Positions 15,551 through 23,998 of a stretch of DNA of 64,000 nucleotides are shown here, piece by piece (position 1 is the stretch's first letter; each line of letters begins with the position of its first letter). This DNA is from Xylanibacter caecicola (GTDB lineage Bacteria; Bacteroidota; Bacteroidia; Bacteroidales; Bacteroidaceae). The notes under the pieces were generated by a model. It was not told the origin of the DNA, searched no databases, and worked only from the letters and a program-made list of their open reading frames with translations. The position numbers and the translations under genes were made by a program. The stretch lies in assembly GCF_013166515.1 (NCBI RefSeq), contig NZ_JABKKJ010000013.1:20085-84084 (forward strand). Direction: 5' to 3'.

Positions 15551-16717
15551 TCATGAAATAAAGTCTTTTATAGAGCCCGATGTTCTTGTCTTATAAGAAT
15601 CTAAATTCCAGAAGTCAAACTCATGATTTATTGCGGCTTCCAATTTATCTACAACTAAATTTCCTTTTAATTCTTCTACATCAGAGAAAAACTGTCTTAT
15701 TTTCATTGTCCTGCTAAAACATTCCAGTTTGTCATCCCATAGTAGTCCGGATACAGGAACCCCTAATGAGACGGCGGTTATGCAAGCGTGCAGACGTGCC
15801 CCGAATACAGCCTTGAATGATGAAATCATTTCAACCAATTCTTTACCGGAATTAGGAGCCGGAAGCAGCTTTTCGGAAGGCAAGCCTAATTCATCTATAA
15901 GCTGCAGTGCGACTTCATAGTCTTCCTGCATGCCGTTGCAGAATAGAATCCACTGATGTCCTCTGCGTTCCAATTCGGTGATTATTTCTTTATATAAATT
16001 AATCATCTGTGAATCGGAGAAAGGCTTGTCGCTATATGCAGAGTAAATACCTTTTCTTATGACATTAATTCCTATTATGTTGCTTTGGCGAACAACAGAT
16101 CTTTCTGTCTGATAACACTCAGGTATCCACAGTGCGGGGTCTCCGACGTAATCCGTATGTATATTTTCTTTGGTATAGTACTTGCGTAATCTTGTAAGTC
16201 CTTCTTTTCCGTCACGTGTTGTTATTGATTTTACGCATGGAAGGTTTACTGCTTTTACAAGTTGATTGTATCTCCAGTCATGTTTATCGGGTTTTGCAAT
16301 AGACATGGCACTCATAAGGACTGGTTTGTTATAACGAGTGGCAAGTCCGTTTATCATCTCAAAAAGATAGCTTAGGTCTTGTGTGGTGTATTTAAGCATT
16401 CCTACAGGGAGGACGATTTTGTCGGCTTTTTTTATACAATCTCGGAAATACCTTTTATATTTTATTTTGTACATGATGTTTGTCATCCTGTATTTGATAT
16501 TTCCATGGAATGCCCGGCTTAAATATTTAAGAGGCAAAGCCAATATACAAGTCTTATAATCTTTAATGATTTCCTTATATGCAGGCATCAATTGTTTTCT
16601 TATTATTTTTACCCCCCCCGATTTTTTTACGAGCCATTCGGTTGTTTCTATAAGTATTTCGTCACCGGCATTGTTTATGTTGCCCAATCCCAATAAAAGT
16701 ATTTTTATCTTTTCCAT
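15551..16717 (-). CDS. Polysaccharide pyruvyltransferase family protein (phase-variable, in frame)
   Basis: A 388-residue protein of the polysaccharide pyruvyltransferase family (CsaB/WcaK type): ILLLGLGNINNAGDEILIE at the start (GT-B like), an aspartate/histidine region around DWRYNQLVKAVNLPC, and AVFGARLHACITAVSLGVPVSGL near residues 305-328, which is the family signature. It is expected to add a ketal-linked pyruvate from PEP to a sugar, adding negative charge. A run of eight G (16612-16619) lies in codons for SGGVK near residue 34 and is in frame here. Some family members are glycosyltransferase-like with other roles, so chemistry is likely but not certain. Confidence 0.85.
   Translation of the reverse strand: MEKIKILLLGLGNINNAGDEILIETTEWLVKKSGGVKIIRKQLMPAYKEIIKDYKTCILALPLKYLSRAFHGNIKYRMTNIMYKIKYKRYFRDCIKKADKIVLPVGMLKYTTQDLSYLFEMINGLATRYNKPVLMSAMSIAKPDKHDWRYNQLVKAVNLPCVKSITTRDGKEGLTRLRKYYTKENIHTDYVGDPALWIPECYQTERSVVRQSNIIGINVIRKGIYSAYSDKPFSDSQMINLYKEIITELERRGHQWILFCNGMQEDYEVALQLIDELGLPSEKLLPAPNSGKELVEMISSFKAVFGARLHACITAVSLGVPVSGLLWDDKLECFSRTMKIRQFFSDVEELKGNLVVDKLEAAINHEFDFWNLDSYKTRTSGSIKDFIS
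16612..16619 (-). repeat. G8 homopolymer in pyruvyltransferase gene
   Basis: Eight G on the coding strand near codon 34 of the pyruvyltransferase-like gene, in frame. It is preceded by an A7 run on the coding strand, which makes the spot more slippery. Confidence 0.95.
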
Positions 16718-16719
16718 AT

Positions 16720-17454
16720 CTAATATATTCCAAATATTTGTTGATTTTCATGTACCTCCACCATAGAACGGAAAACAAAATAATCCGTCGGTGTCGTGAT
16801 CTTTATATTTTCCATAGGACCCTCTATGAACTCCAGTTCTGTTCCATAGTAGCTCATCATCGAACATGAATCTATGAAATCGTTTTTCCCTTCAGCCTGC
16901 GAGCGTCTGTGTGCATTGATGATATTTTTGAGGTAAAAACTTTGAGGTGCACGTGCCAGCCGGCATTCAGAACGTTTGGGAATATCGACAACATTCCGGT
17001 CGTCTTTTTTTATGATTACGGTTTCTATTGCAGGCACGCATGTTATGCAGCTGCCGCATTCCTTCACTTTTGCAATGTTGTCAGTGATCGTTTCCTCGGT
17101 AATGAGAGGTCTTACCCCGTCATGTATGAGTACGATGCTGTCGTTTGATTTGTGTATGTCCGAATATTCTTCTGCCGCGCATAGTCCTTTGTAGATAGAC
17201 TCCTGACCTGTTTTTCCTCCGGGTATGACCTTTACAACCTTTGAAATCTCAAACTTACGTAACATCTTGTTCAGGAAAGGTATCCAGCTTTCTATACATA
17301 CAACGATAATTCCGTCTATTTGCGGGTGGTTGTCGAAAAGTTCTATTGTATATATCAATATAGGTTTGCCGTTTAATTCCAGAAATTGTTTCGGACGTGA
17401 CTTTGTGTGCATGCGTGCTCCGGTGCCGCCTGCAAAAATTACAGCTAAGTTCAT
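16720..17454 (-). CDS. IspD/TarI-like cytidylyltransferase
   Basis: A 244-residue GT-A-like nucleotidyltransferase. The CTP-binding loop is FAGGTGARMHTKSRPKQFL near residues 7-25, with VLIHDGVRPLI near 108-118 and the KITTPTDYFV end typical of IspD and TarI proteins. Since it sits in a polysaccharide operon with licD, it more likely makes a CDP-alcohol (for example CDP-ribitol, CDP-glycerol or a related polyol) than the isoprenoid intermediate CDP-methylerythritol. It begins 3 bases after the GT4 gene stop and its own stop is 2 bases before the pyruvyltransferase start, a tight operon. Confidence 0.85.
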   Translation of the reverse strand: MNLAVIFAGGTGARMHTKSRPKQFLELNGKPILIYTIELFDNHPQIDGIIVVCIESWIPFLNKMLRKFEISKVVKVIPGGKTGQESIYKGLCAAEEYSDIHKSNDSIVLIHDGVRPLITEETITDNIAKVKECGSCITCVPAIETVIIKKDDRNVVDIPKRSECRLARAPQSFYLKNIINAHRRSQAEGKNDFIDSCSMMSYYGTELEFIEGPMENIKITTPTDYFVFRSMVEVHENQQIFGIY

Positions 17455-17457
17455 TGC

Positions 17458-18690
17458 TTATATTTCCTTAAAATATTCAACAAGTCTTTTTTCGTATATC
17501 TCCGGTGTCAGCTTCGTGGAGTACTCATACACTTCCATTGACAGCTTGTCACGCCTTTGTGAATCTTCAAACAAGTATCTGACGCTTTGTACGATGCTGT
17601 CTGTGTTTTTCTGTGGTATATATATGGCGGGGAACTCGCCCATGTCGGTGCCGGCACATTCGGTAGTGATGATGGGGCATCCGCAGCTTGCCGCCTCGAT
17701 GACCGTTCCGGCAAATCCTTCAAAAAGGGTAGGGAAGACGTATGCCTCGGCACTGCGATATTCTTCCATCAACTGCTCCCTGCCGAGCACTCCTATGAAG
17801 TTGAGGTTCTTGAACGCCGGGGCTTTCTTCAGTTCGTCGTTTACAACACCTATCACCCTGAAGTCGAGGTCGGGATAAAGTTGCTTCAATATGTCGGCAG
17901 CCTTGGCACAATAAAGCAGTCCCTTGCGGACAGGGTCGTTGCCCACCCAGATAAGGCGGTGTTTCACGGGTTTGTAGCCATATTTATCCGGCACGATGCT
18001 TGAGCCATAAGGAAGGAACAGCACCTTGTTCTTGTCGAAATTCCTGAACACGTTCATTGACTTGATGACAAACTGTGACGGAACGGTATAATAATCGGCA
18101 AGTTTGAGCAAGTCTTCCATGTAGTGTATCCTCACTTCGTGGCTGTAGCCGTAGCTTTCTATCTGCTTGCGGAATATTCCGTATTCCGGGTTGCTTTCAA
18201 TTTCTTCTATGAGATACTTGTATGTCATGGGAGTCTCGTATATGTCCACTACAACCTTCAGCCCTTTCGACTTGGCATATACAAGAAAGTCGTAGTTCTC
18301 AATATACATGTTGTACACGCAGTCGGCATCGCCCGTTCCCCAGCTGATACATTTGTTGACAAAGCCTGTATAATGGAGATATCTTTTGCAGAGAGAGTCG
18401 CCTCGTCTTATCCTTGCCGCTCTTTTTCTCCAGAAAAGCATATCGGTGGTGTACAGCTTGTCATTCGGAATGCCCGGCTGTCGTCTGCACAGGCGCATAA
18501 CCGACGGGCTGCCTATTCCTATGGAAGAAATCATCCTTGCACATCTTCCGATGAAACTTTTAGCCGTTGTATCTGTATACAGCCTGCCAAGCATGCCGTT
18601 TTTTTCCAATACACGAGGTATAAGGTAACGGTGGCGTGAGCCGGTCTGACATACTATTATCTTATTTGCCATAATCAGTGATTTGTCCAT
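17458..18690 (-). CDS. Glycosyltransferase family 4
   Basis: A 410-residue GT-B enzyme. The C-terminal domain shows KHRLIWVGNDPVRKGLLYC near residue 243, then EAYVFPTLFEGFAGTVIEAASCGCPIIT with the E(x7)E catalytic motif near 314-325. The N-terminal domain starts late because about 10 residues (MDKSLIMANK) come before the first strand IIVCQTGS; a start at the internal ATG 18672 (MANKIIVCQ) is equally possible and would remove most of the overlap with the upstream gene. It transfers a sugar on the cytoplasmic face during repeat-unit assembly. No homopolymer tract is present. Confidence 0.88.
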   Translation of the reverse strand: MDKSLIMANKIIVCQTGSRHRYLIPRVLEKNGMLGRLYTDTTAKSFIGRCARMISSIGIGSPSVMRLCRRQPGIPNDKLYTTDMLFWRKRAARIRRGDSLCKRYLHYTGFVNKCISWGTGDADCVYNMYIENYDFLVYAKSKGLKVVVDIYETPMTYKYLIEEIESNPEYGIFRKQIESYGYSHEVRIHYMEDLLKLADYYTVPSQFVIKSMNVFRNFDKNKVLFLPYGSSIVPDKYGYKPVKHRLIWVGNDPVRKGLLYCAKAADILKQLYPDLDFRVIGVVNDELKKAPAFKNLNFIGVLGREQLMEEYRSAEAYVFPTLFEGFAGTVIEAASCGCPIITTECAGTDMGEFPAIYIPQKNTDSIVQSVRYLFEDSQRRDKLSMEVYEYSTKLTPEIYEKRLVEYFKEI

Positions 18691-19793
18691 GGAGCAGCGG
18701 GTTTGTCTGCTCCGTTGAAAAAGTGGTTAATGATTTTATCGAAATAATCCGCCACGGACTGCGGACTGATATTCATGTCTGCCCATTTTATTATCCTCTT
18801 TTTTTCTTTATCGCTTAAAGGACCTTGGGCAAATATTTCGTTCATTATTTCGTTCAGTGTATTGAAGTCTTTTGCATCAAATACATATCCCAAATCTTTA
18901 TGTATATGCGGAAATACGGAGCATCCGCTTTGCTTTGATATAATCAGCCTGCATCCGCTTTGCAATCCTTCGTTGCCCACGGCTCCCCAACCGTCATACA
19001 GACTTGATAGAATAAGATAATCTGCTTTCTGCATCTCTTTTCGCACTGTGTCGTATGGTTGTTTGCCGTGATAGAATATTTTTGTGTCATCGGCAACAAG
19101 TGCTTTCAGTTCACTGTCAAGATCCCATGAACCGTAGATATTGAAGATATAGTCTTTCTCGGAAAAATTCTTTTGCATGTATCTTACGAATGGGATTATG
19201 TTTTTTCTCTTGTCGATAGCTCCGACAAAGATAAACCTTAATTTACCCCCCCCGTTTTTAATTATTTGATTATCAGTTTTTTGCTGTGTGATATATAAGA
19301 ACTGAAATAATTTTTCCTGCTTTACGCCGCAGTGTCTGAACTGTCTTTCGGCATTAAGTCCGGTCAGTCCCCATGCTGTCATATTGCGTCTCCATGTCAT
19401 ATTGAGATATACCAGCCATTTCAGATAGTTCAACTTGCCTTTCAGACCTTGCAGCTGGAAACCTTCTTGTGGAATGGATATGACACGATATCCGTTTTTC
19501 AGCAGATATTTTAAAGCCGTGAATGACGGTGCATTTGATACTTTTATGCTTCCGTTTATATGAAGTGTAGTTTTTCTTTCATATTGTCTGCATATCTGTA
19601 TAGCCTTATCTCTATCGTTGCATTCTATGATTTCCACATTTTTATCGTTGTATTGCGGTATTCTTTCTGTCCGCTTTTCGTTTGCTCCTTGTGTGTAGCG
19701 TATTACTTTTACGGTGTATCCTTTTCGGGCTAAAGCTCGGGTCAGTTCAAATACATGTGTTGTGAAACCTCCCCAGAAAATAATATTCTTCAT
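18675..19793 (-). CDS. Glycosyltransferase, GT-B fold (phase-variable, in frame)
   Basis: A 372-residue glycosyltransferase. The N-terminal FWGGFTTHVFELTRALARKG is the acceptor-binding start of GT4-like enzymes, and the second domain has LRFIFVGAIDKRKNIIPFV near residue 183 and ADYLILSSLYDGWGAVGNEGLQSGCRLII near 258, with DGW...NEG in place of the usual EGFG...LEA. A run of eight G (19246-19253) encodes GGG just before this domain (KNGGGKLRF, near residue 180). It is in frame here; slippage would delete the catalytic domain. It ends overlapping the next GT4 gene by 16 bases. Confidence 0.87.
   Translation of the reverse strand: MKNIIFWGGFTTHVFELTRALARKGYTVKVIRYTQGANEKRTERIPQYNDKNVEIIECNDRDKAIQICRQYERKTTLHINGSIKVSNAPSFTALKYLLKNGYRVISIPQEGFQLQGLKGKLNYLKWLVYLNMTWRRNMTAWGLTGLNAERQFRHCGVKQEKLFQFLYITQQKTDNQIIKNGGGKLRFIFVGAIDKRKNIIPFVRYMQKNFSEKDYIFNIYGSWDLDSELKALVADDTKIFYHGKQPYDTVRKEMQKADYLILSSLYDGWGAVGNEGLQSGCRLIISKQSGCSVFPHIHKDLGYVFDAKDFNTLNEIMNEIFAQGPLSDKEKKRIIKWADMNISPQSVADYFDKIINHFFNGADKPAAPWTNH
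19246..19253 (-). repeat. G8 homopolymer in glycosyltransferase gene
   Basis: Eight G on the coding strand near codon 181, at the domain linker of the glycosyltransferase, in frame as read. Confidence 0.95.
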
Positions 19794-19797
19794 GTTG

Positions 19798-20808
19798 TTA
19801 ATATTTGCTTATTATATACATTTGTATTTTGACAGGTAAATATGCCAGCACATAAAAAAACATGTTCTTCGACAAATTGTATTTATTTCTCAGTATGTAT
19901 AAAAGAGAAATCTCTGATGAGAACAGTTTCTTCAGATAGTAATACTTTTCCTGATCACATAATACAGCACTGTCATTGATCATCTGGCCGTGGAGAAAAG
20001 ATACACTGTTAATGCCTTTCATTAAAGACGGATACTCCTTGTGGTTCTTATATCTTGCACATAGTGAAACATCATACTCACGTATCTTGCAGAAGCAGTC
20101 GGCAAGATAAACGGCACGGTTGTGATTGTTGCGGAATGCGGCGAACGACTGTCCTTCGTATATGTGGTATGTATATGTAATGTCCGGCACTAACCGGCAA
20201 CTGCGTGCAGCAAGGTTCACCTGATAGCTGAAAGACACATCCTCTACATGCACACCGGGAATACATCTTATATTGTTCTTTCTCAGAAACTCAGTGTTGT
20301 ACAGCTTGTTCCACACTTCGGCAAGTATTTTGTTGTTGTGAACATATCGGAACCGTGCCACGCTCAGTTCTCCTTTGTCATGGACAACGACAGGAGTGTA
20401 AATATCCTTGACTATCAGTTTCCCGTCAAATGTCTTTCTCATTCGTGACGAAGCGATGAAGTCGACAGGAGTCTCCTCCATATATCCGACAAGTTTTTCT
20501 ATACAGTCGGGTGCAATGACATCATCGCTGTCCATAAAGTATATATACTCGCCACGGGCATTGTCGATGGAAGTGTTGCGCGTGTCACCGAGTCCCTTGT
20601 TCACGACGTGGTCTATAATCCGAACCGCGTCTCTGCGCGTATGCCCGTTGACAACTTTTCGTACAACATCCATACTGTCATCGGTGCTCTTGTCGTCAAC
20701 GATGATATATTCTATATCCGGATATGTCTGGTTCAGTGCCGACAGCAACGACGCCTCCACAAATCCGGAGACGTTGTATACGGGCATGGAGAGGGTTATT
20801 AGTGGCAT
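19798..20808 (-). CDS. Glycosyltransferase family 2
   Basis: A 336-residue GT-A enzyme: MPLITLSMPVYNVSGFVEAS at the start, YIIVDDKSTDDSMDVV near 34-49, GEYIYFMDSDDVIAPDC near 87-103 with the DSDD metal motif, and a C-terminal helical part that includes hydrophobic segments (FFYVLAYLPVKI). It would add a sugar to the lipid-linked repeat unit. It starts 37 bases beyond the left end of the IS630-type element; before the insertion it would have followed the acyltransferase gene closely. The insertion lies upstream of this gene in the direction of operon transcription and could reduce expression of it and the genes after it. Confidence 0.9.
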   Translation of the reverse strand: MPLITLSMPVYNVSGFVEASLLSALNQTYPDIEYIIVDDKSTDDSMDVVRKVVNGHTRRDAVRIIDHVVNKGLGDTRNTSIDNARGEYIYFMDSDDVIAPDCIEKLVGYMEETPVDFIASSRMRKTFDGKLIVKDIYTPVVVHDKGELSVARFRYVHNNKILAEVWNKLYNTEFLRKNNIRCIPGVHVEDVSFSYQVNLAARSCRLVPDITYTYHIYEGQSFAAFRNNHNRAVYLADCFCKIREYDVSLCARYKNHKEYPSLMKGINSVSFLHGQMINDSAVLCDQEKYYYLKKLFSSEISLLYILRNKYNLSKNMFFYVLAYLPVKIQMYIISKY

Positions 20809-21008
20809 GGAGTTATGTTTTTTGAAACATTTTTTATTTTTTTCTAAGTATATGTTGAAAATTAGTTTATATCAAATTTTTTGCGTATCTTTGTGTAAAC
20901 ACATAAAGACACATAGTTATCGCAAAAATCAAAGTTATACAACTGACCGACAGACAACGTCTGCAATTAGAAGAGGGCTTTCGCAAAGGCAAGAGCCACG
21001 CTTTTCGT

Positions 21009-21335
21009 ATGCGATGCCGTGCTATTCTCCTGAAGGCCATCGGTTTTACCTCCAAGAAAGTTGGGGAGCAGACCGAAATGACCCATATATCCGTCAATTC
21101 CTGGGTGAAACGCTTCGAGGCAGAAGGAATCCATGGACTGGAGACACGTCCGGGGCGTGTACGCAAGCCGATAATGGATTGTACGGACGAGAAGAAGGTA
21201 CGCAGAGCCATAGAGAACGACAGGCAGAGCATGAAGAAAGCGAAAGAGGCATGGCAGCAGGCTTCAGGAAAAGAAGCGAGCGACAGCACCTTCAGGGCTT
21301 TTTTATCCGCCTTGGCGCGGGATATAGACGTATAA
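21009..21335 (+). CDS. IS630 transposase, N-terminal frame (orfA)
   Basis: The first frame encodes the helix-turn-helix part: RCRAILLKAIGFTSKKVGEQ, then HISVNSWVKRFEAEGIHGL and a linker. The first ATG is at 21009, but homology-like sequence continues upstream in the same frame (KIKVIQLTDRQRLQLEEGF and onward) to a stop before 20913, with only ATA (20913) or ATC (20919) as starts near the promoter-like TATCTTTG at 20886. The real start may therefore be non-canonical. The frame ends at 21335, after a T TTT TTA heptamer at 21299-21305 where a -1 shift would join the second frame. Confidence 0.8.
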   Translation: MRCRAILLKAIGFTSKKVGEQTEMTHISVNSWVKRFEAEGIHGLETRPGRVRKPIMDCTDEKKVRRAIENDRQSMKKAKEAWQQASGKEASDSTFRAFLSALARDIDV

Positions 21336-21931
21336 GGAAACGTCCAAAGGGGAAACCCTCGCCGCAGCTCTATGCATATAAGAGCGAGAAGCTGCAAGAA
21401 CTCGTACAACAGGAGAAAGACGGTCTCATTGACCTCTATTATGGAGATGAGAGCCACATCTGTACCGAGGGATATGTGCCATACGGATGGCAGTTCCGCG
21501 GTGAGGACATCTACATCCACTCTGAGAGAGGGCTGAGACTCAATATTTTCGGCATGATTAACCGACATAACCGATATGAAGGTTTTGCCACCACTGAGAA
21601 TATGATCGCAGACAAGATCGCCGACTTTCTTGACAGACTTTCGATGCGAATCCGCAAAAATACGTTTGTCGTTCTCGACAATGCAAGCGTCCACAGATGC
21701 AGACTCATACGGGAACTTCGCCCGGTCTGGGAGAAACGTGGGATGTTCATCTTCTTTCTCCCTCCATATAGTCCACACCTCAATATCGCCGAAACACTTT
21801 GGCGGATTCTCAAGGACAAATGGCTCAGGCCTGCGGATTATATCTCCACAGATTCCCTGCTGTATGCAACAAACCGTGCGTTGGCAGCTATTGGTTCTGA
21901 ACTCAATATCAATTTTGCCCATGCGGCTTAG
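21305..21931 (+). CDS. IS630 transposase, C-terminal DDE frame (orfB)
   Basis: This frame carries the DDE catalytic domain. It is entered by a -1 shift at T TTT TTA (21299-21305) and reads IRLGAGYRRIRKRPKGK, then LIDLYYGDESHI (first Asp), FVVLDNASVHRC (second Asp) and HLNIAETLWRILKDKW (Glu), ending LNINFAHAA. All three acidic residues are present, so the element could be active. The same open frame extends left to 20408 without meaning. There is no separate start codon near the shift site, which supports expression only as a fusion. Confidence 0.85.
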   Translation: MRLGAGYRRIRKRPKGKPSPQLYAYKSEKLQELVQQEKDGLIDLYYGDESHICTEGYVPYGWQFRGEDIYIHSERGLRLNIFGMINRHNRYEGFATTENMIADKIADFLDRLSMRIRKNTFVVLDNASVHRCRLIRELRPVWEKRGMFIFFLPPYSPHLNIAETLWRILKDKWLRPADYISTDSLLYATNRALAAIGSELNINFAHAA

Positions 21932-21951
21932 TATAAATTAATTTTTACGAC

Positions 21952-22937
21952 TTACTTATATATTTTGCCAACCATAAATGGAATATATCTATTCGCAAAT
22001 AGAGCAAACAAGGCGCACACACTAATAGTTATTATAAATTGTATTCCTTTGTAAACGCTAAAAGATGGCATATATGGTTTGATAATTATATCACATATCC
22101 CTATTAATAAACAATTTAATCCAATGAAAGATATTGAGTTTTGTCCTATCCAACGTAGCAAACGTCCCATCTTATTTGATTCTGATTGAATGATGACAGA
22201 CAAACCAACAATACCGGAAGTTCCTAAAAACGCAGTTATATATCCCCTTAATTCAATGTGGTTAAACATCAAATCCGTATGATTTTTTGTTATAATAACA
22301 TACAACATTACTATGAACAATTGTGTTATTGCATAAACAAATGTTTTTTTTCTGTCTATGTCTTGATAAGAGGTGATAAAATCAAATTGCCTAGATAAAA
22401 AGCCAAGCCCATAAAATACATAGCATACAGGTATAGATGACAAACAATATGGAAAACTGATATTTGAAATTTCAAACCAACGTCCTATGAATAGAACTAT
22501 GAATATATTGATTATATGAAAATAGGTATTGCTGTTTATTCTATTAACTATCCAAAACAATATTTCTACAATAAATAAATCAAGCAAAAACCAAATGGCA
22601 GGAGGCGGACCGTTATAAATGGTAGTTATATAATCAAAATCTGGTTTTTGTAAAAGAGACACAACCAATATTATAATGAAAAAACAAACATAAGGAACAA
22701 GAAGCTGTCTGAATCTTGTTTGTAAGAATAACGTGAACGTTTTCTCCCCCCCCATTTTTTGTCATTGAATAAAAAGCCACTGAAAATCAGGAACATTGGC
22801 ATGTGAAATTGAAATATAAATTGGCGAATTGGAAATATACTTACCATGTGTCCTATTACCATTAATAATATGCCTATGCCTTTTGCTATGTCTATATATT
22901 CAATACGGCTTTTATTGTACATCGTTATTCTGTTCAT
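21952..22937 (-). pseudogene. Membrane acyltransferase (acyltransferase_3), split by G8 tract: phase-off
   Basis: The N-terminal part (from ATG 22937) reads MNRITMYNKSRIEYIDIAKG, IGILLMVIGHMVSIFP and FQFHMPMFLIFSGFLF, with the His of the active site, then enters NDKKWGG and leaves frame at a run of eight G (22746-22753). The remaining part (EKTFTLFLQTRFRQLLVPYV, then eight or so membrane helices) is open in another frame to 21952. Nine G would join them as NDKKWGGEKTF, the spacing expected for acyltransferase_3 proteins (about 327 residues). I infer reversible phase-off rather than decay because both parts are otherwise intact. The product would O-acetylate an exported glycan at the membrane. 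The stop codon now comes from the IS630 end. Confidence 0.88.
22746..22753 (-). repeat. G8 homopolymer that breaks the acyltransferase frame
   Basis: Eight G on the coding strand after AAATG. With eight the frame runs to a stop soon after; with nine (or six) it would continue through the whole protein. Confidence 0.95.
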
Positions 22938-23018
22938 ATATTATATGATGTGGAATATATTATAATATAACATGTCATAGTATGTTTATAAAAATAATAT
23001 TTTACAGTTTGCTATATA

Positions 23019-23998
23019 CTATATTTGTTGTTTTGTACTCTTGTTTATAATGGAATATATTGGGGTAAACAATATATTGCGTATTTGTTCTATAATAAAT
23101 GCAATGGCTAAAATTAAAATGGCTAAGCATATATAGACAATTGTTTCGTTGGTTAATGAATACGAACAGTGTATTGTAGATACATATTCCGCTAATAACG
23201 GTCTTATCATATAATGTTCGTGTATAAGATATGCGGCAAGAACTGTTTTGCTTATCTTGTTTATATAGATATTGTTTCTTATATTCAGATTCCTGAAAAA
23301 CATGAAAAGAGAAAATGCTGCTAAAATAACTATTGGGTTGTTGTATCTGTAAGATTTTATAACAAACATATTAATGCCCGACAGTAGTATATATATTATC
23401 AGCCAAATTCCCCCCCCACTAAATATTGGAGCTTCTCATGTTTTAGTTCATCGTTATGTTGTAAATATTTATAAGTGCTTCTGCCGATTATATATATAAA
23501 TACAAACTGCAAATAACTGTGTCCGGAGCTATTGTTTGGGTTTTTGAAAATATATCCAAAGTATACACAGATTAAAGAAAAAGCAAGAATGTTGTAAGAC
23601 AAGTTTTTTGTATTTTCAATAGCTTTATTCAATAACGGGGCTGAAAGATATAGCATTATATATGTTGTGATGAACCACCATTGGTTGGTGCTTATCGGTA
23701 ACAATATTTTTATAATGTCCCAATGTGCCCCTGTGATGTAATGTACACACAGCCCTGTGACAATGCTGTAGAATAAACATTGTAAGAAAAGCGTAATAAT
23801 TGATTTCAGTTTAAATCGAATTCCCCAGTATCCGGAAATTAATATGAAACAATTTACGGCTACTGCTGTTAATGAGTAAATAGTGTCCTTTAATATAAAT
23901 GGAGACACTCCGTTTTGTTCAACGGCAATATTTAGATGCCATAAAATTATCATGAACATACATAGGATGCGAAGTAGCTCTATATTTGAATTCCTCAT
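23019..23998 (-). pseudogene. Second membrane acyltransferase, split by G8 tract: phase-off
   Basis: From ATG 23998 the frame reads MRNSNIELLRILCMFMIILW and HLNIAVEQNG (active-site His), five or six membrane helices, and reaches QYLVGGEFG and a stop at 23399 because of a run of eight G (23410-23417). In the frame gained by nine G it continues GGGIWLIIYILLSGINMFVIK and joins the downstream part ending at 23019, which supplies the last helices (AAFSLFMFFRN, YICLAILILAIAFII). The full protein would be about 326 residues, usual for acyltransferase_3. Its start overlaps the wzy stop in an ATGA arrangement. Off as sequenced. Confidence 0.88.
23410..23417 (-). repeat. G8 homopolymer that breaks the second acyltransferase frame
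   Basis: Eight G on the coding strand after TTAGT. Eight gives a stop four codons later; nine restores the long frame. Confidence 0.95.

Larger units (their letters stand above)
20845..21954 (+). mobile_element. IS630-family insertion sequence
   Basis: An element of about 1.1 kb with one transposase in two overlapping frames. The ends are imperfect inverted repeats: TAAGTATATG...AAAATTAGTTTATA at the left (from 20845) and, read inward from 21954, TAAGTCGTAAAAATTAATTTATA. Both ends start with TA, the target that IS630 elements duplicate. Removing the element joins AAG-TA to G on the minus strand, so the target TA lay inside a TAG stop codon of the acyltransferase gene. The transposase is on the plus strand, opposite to the polysaccharide operon. 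Confidence 0.85.

Noticed and set aside
20408..20950. Upstream extension of the IS630 second frame
   Set aside because: This part is antisense to the GT2 gene and the IS end and shows no transposase features; the frame is only open by chance.
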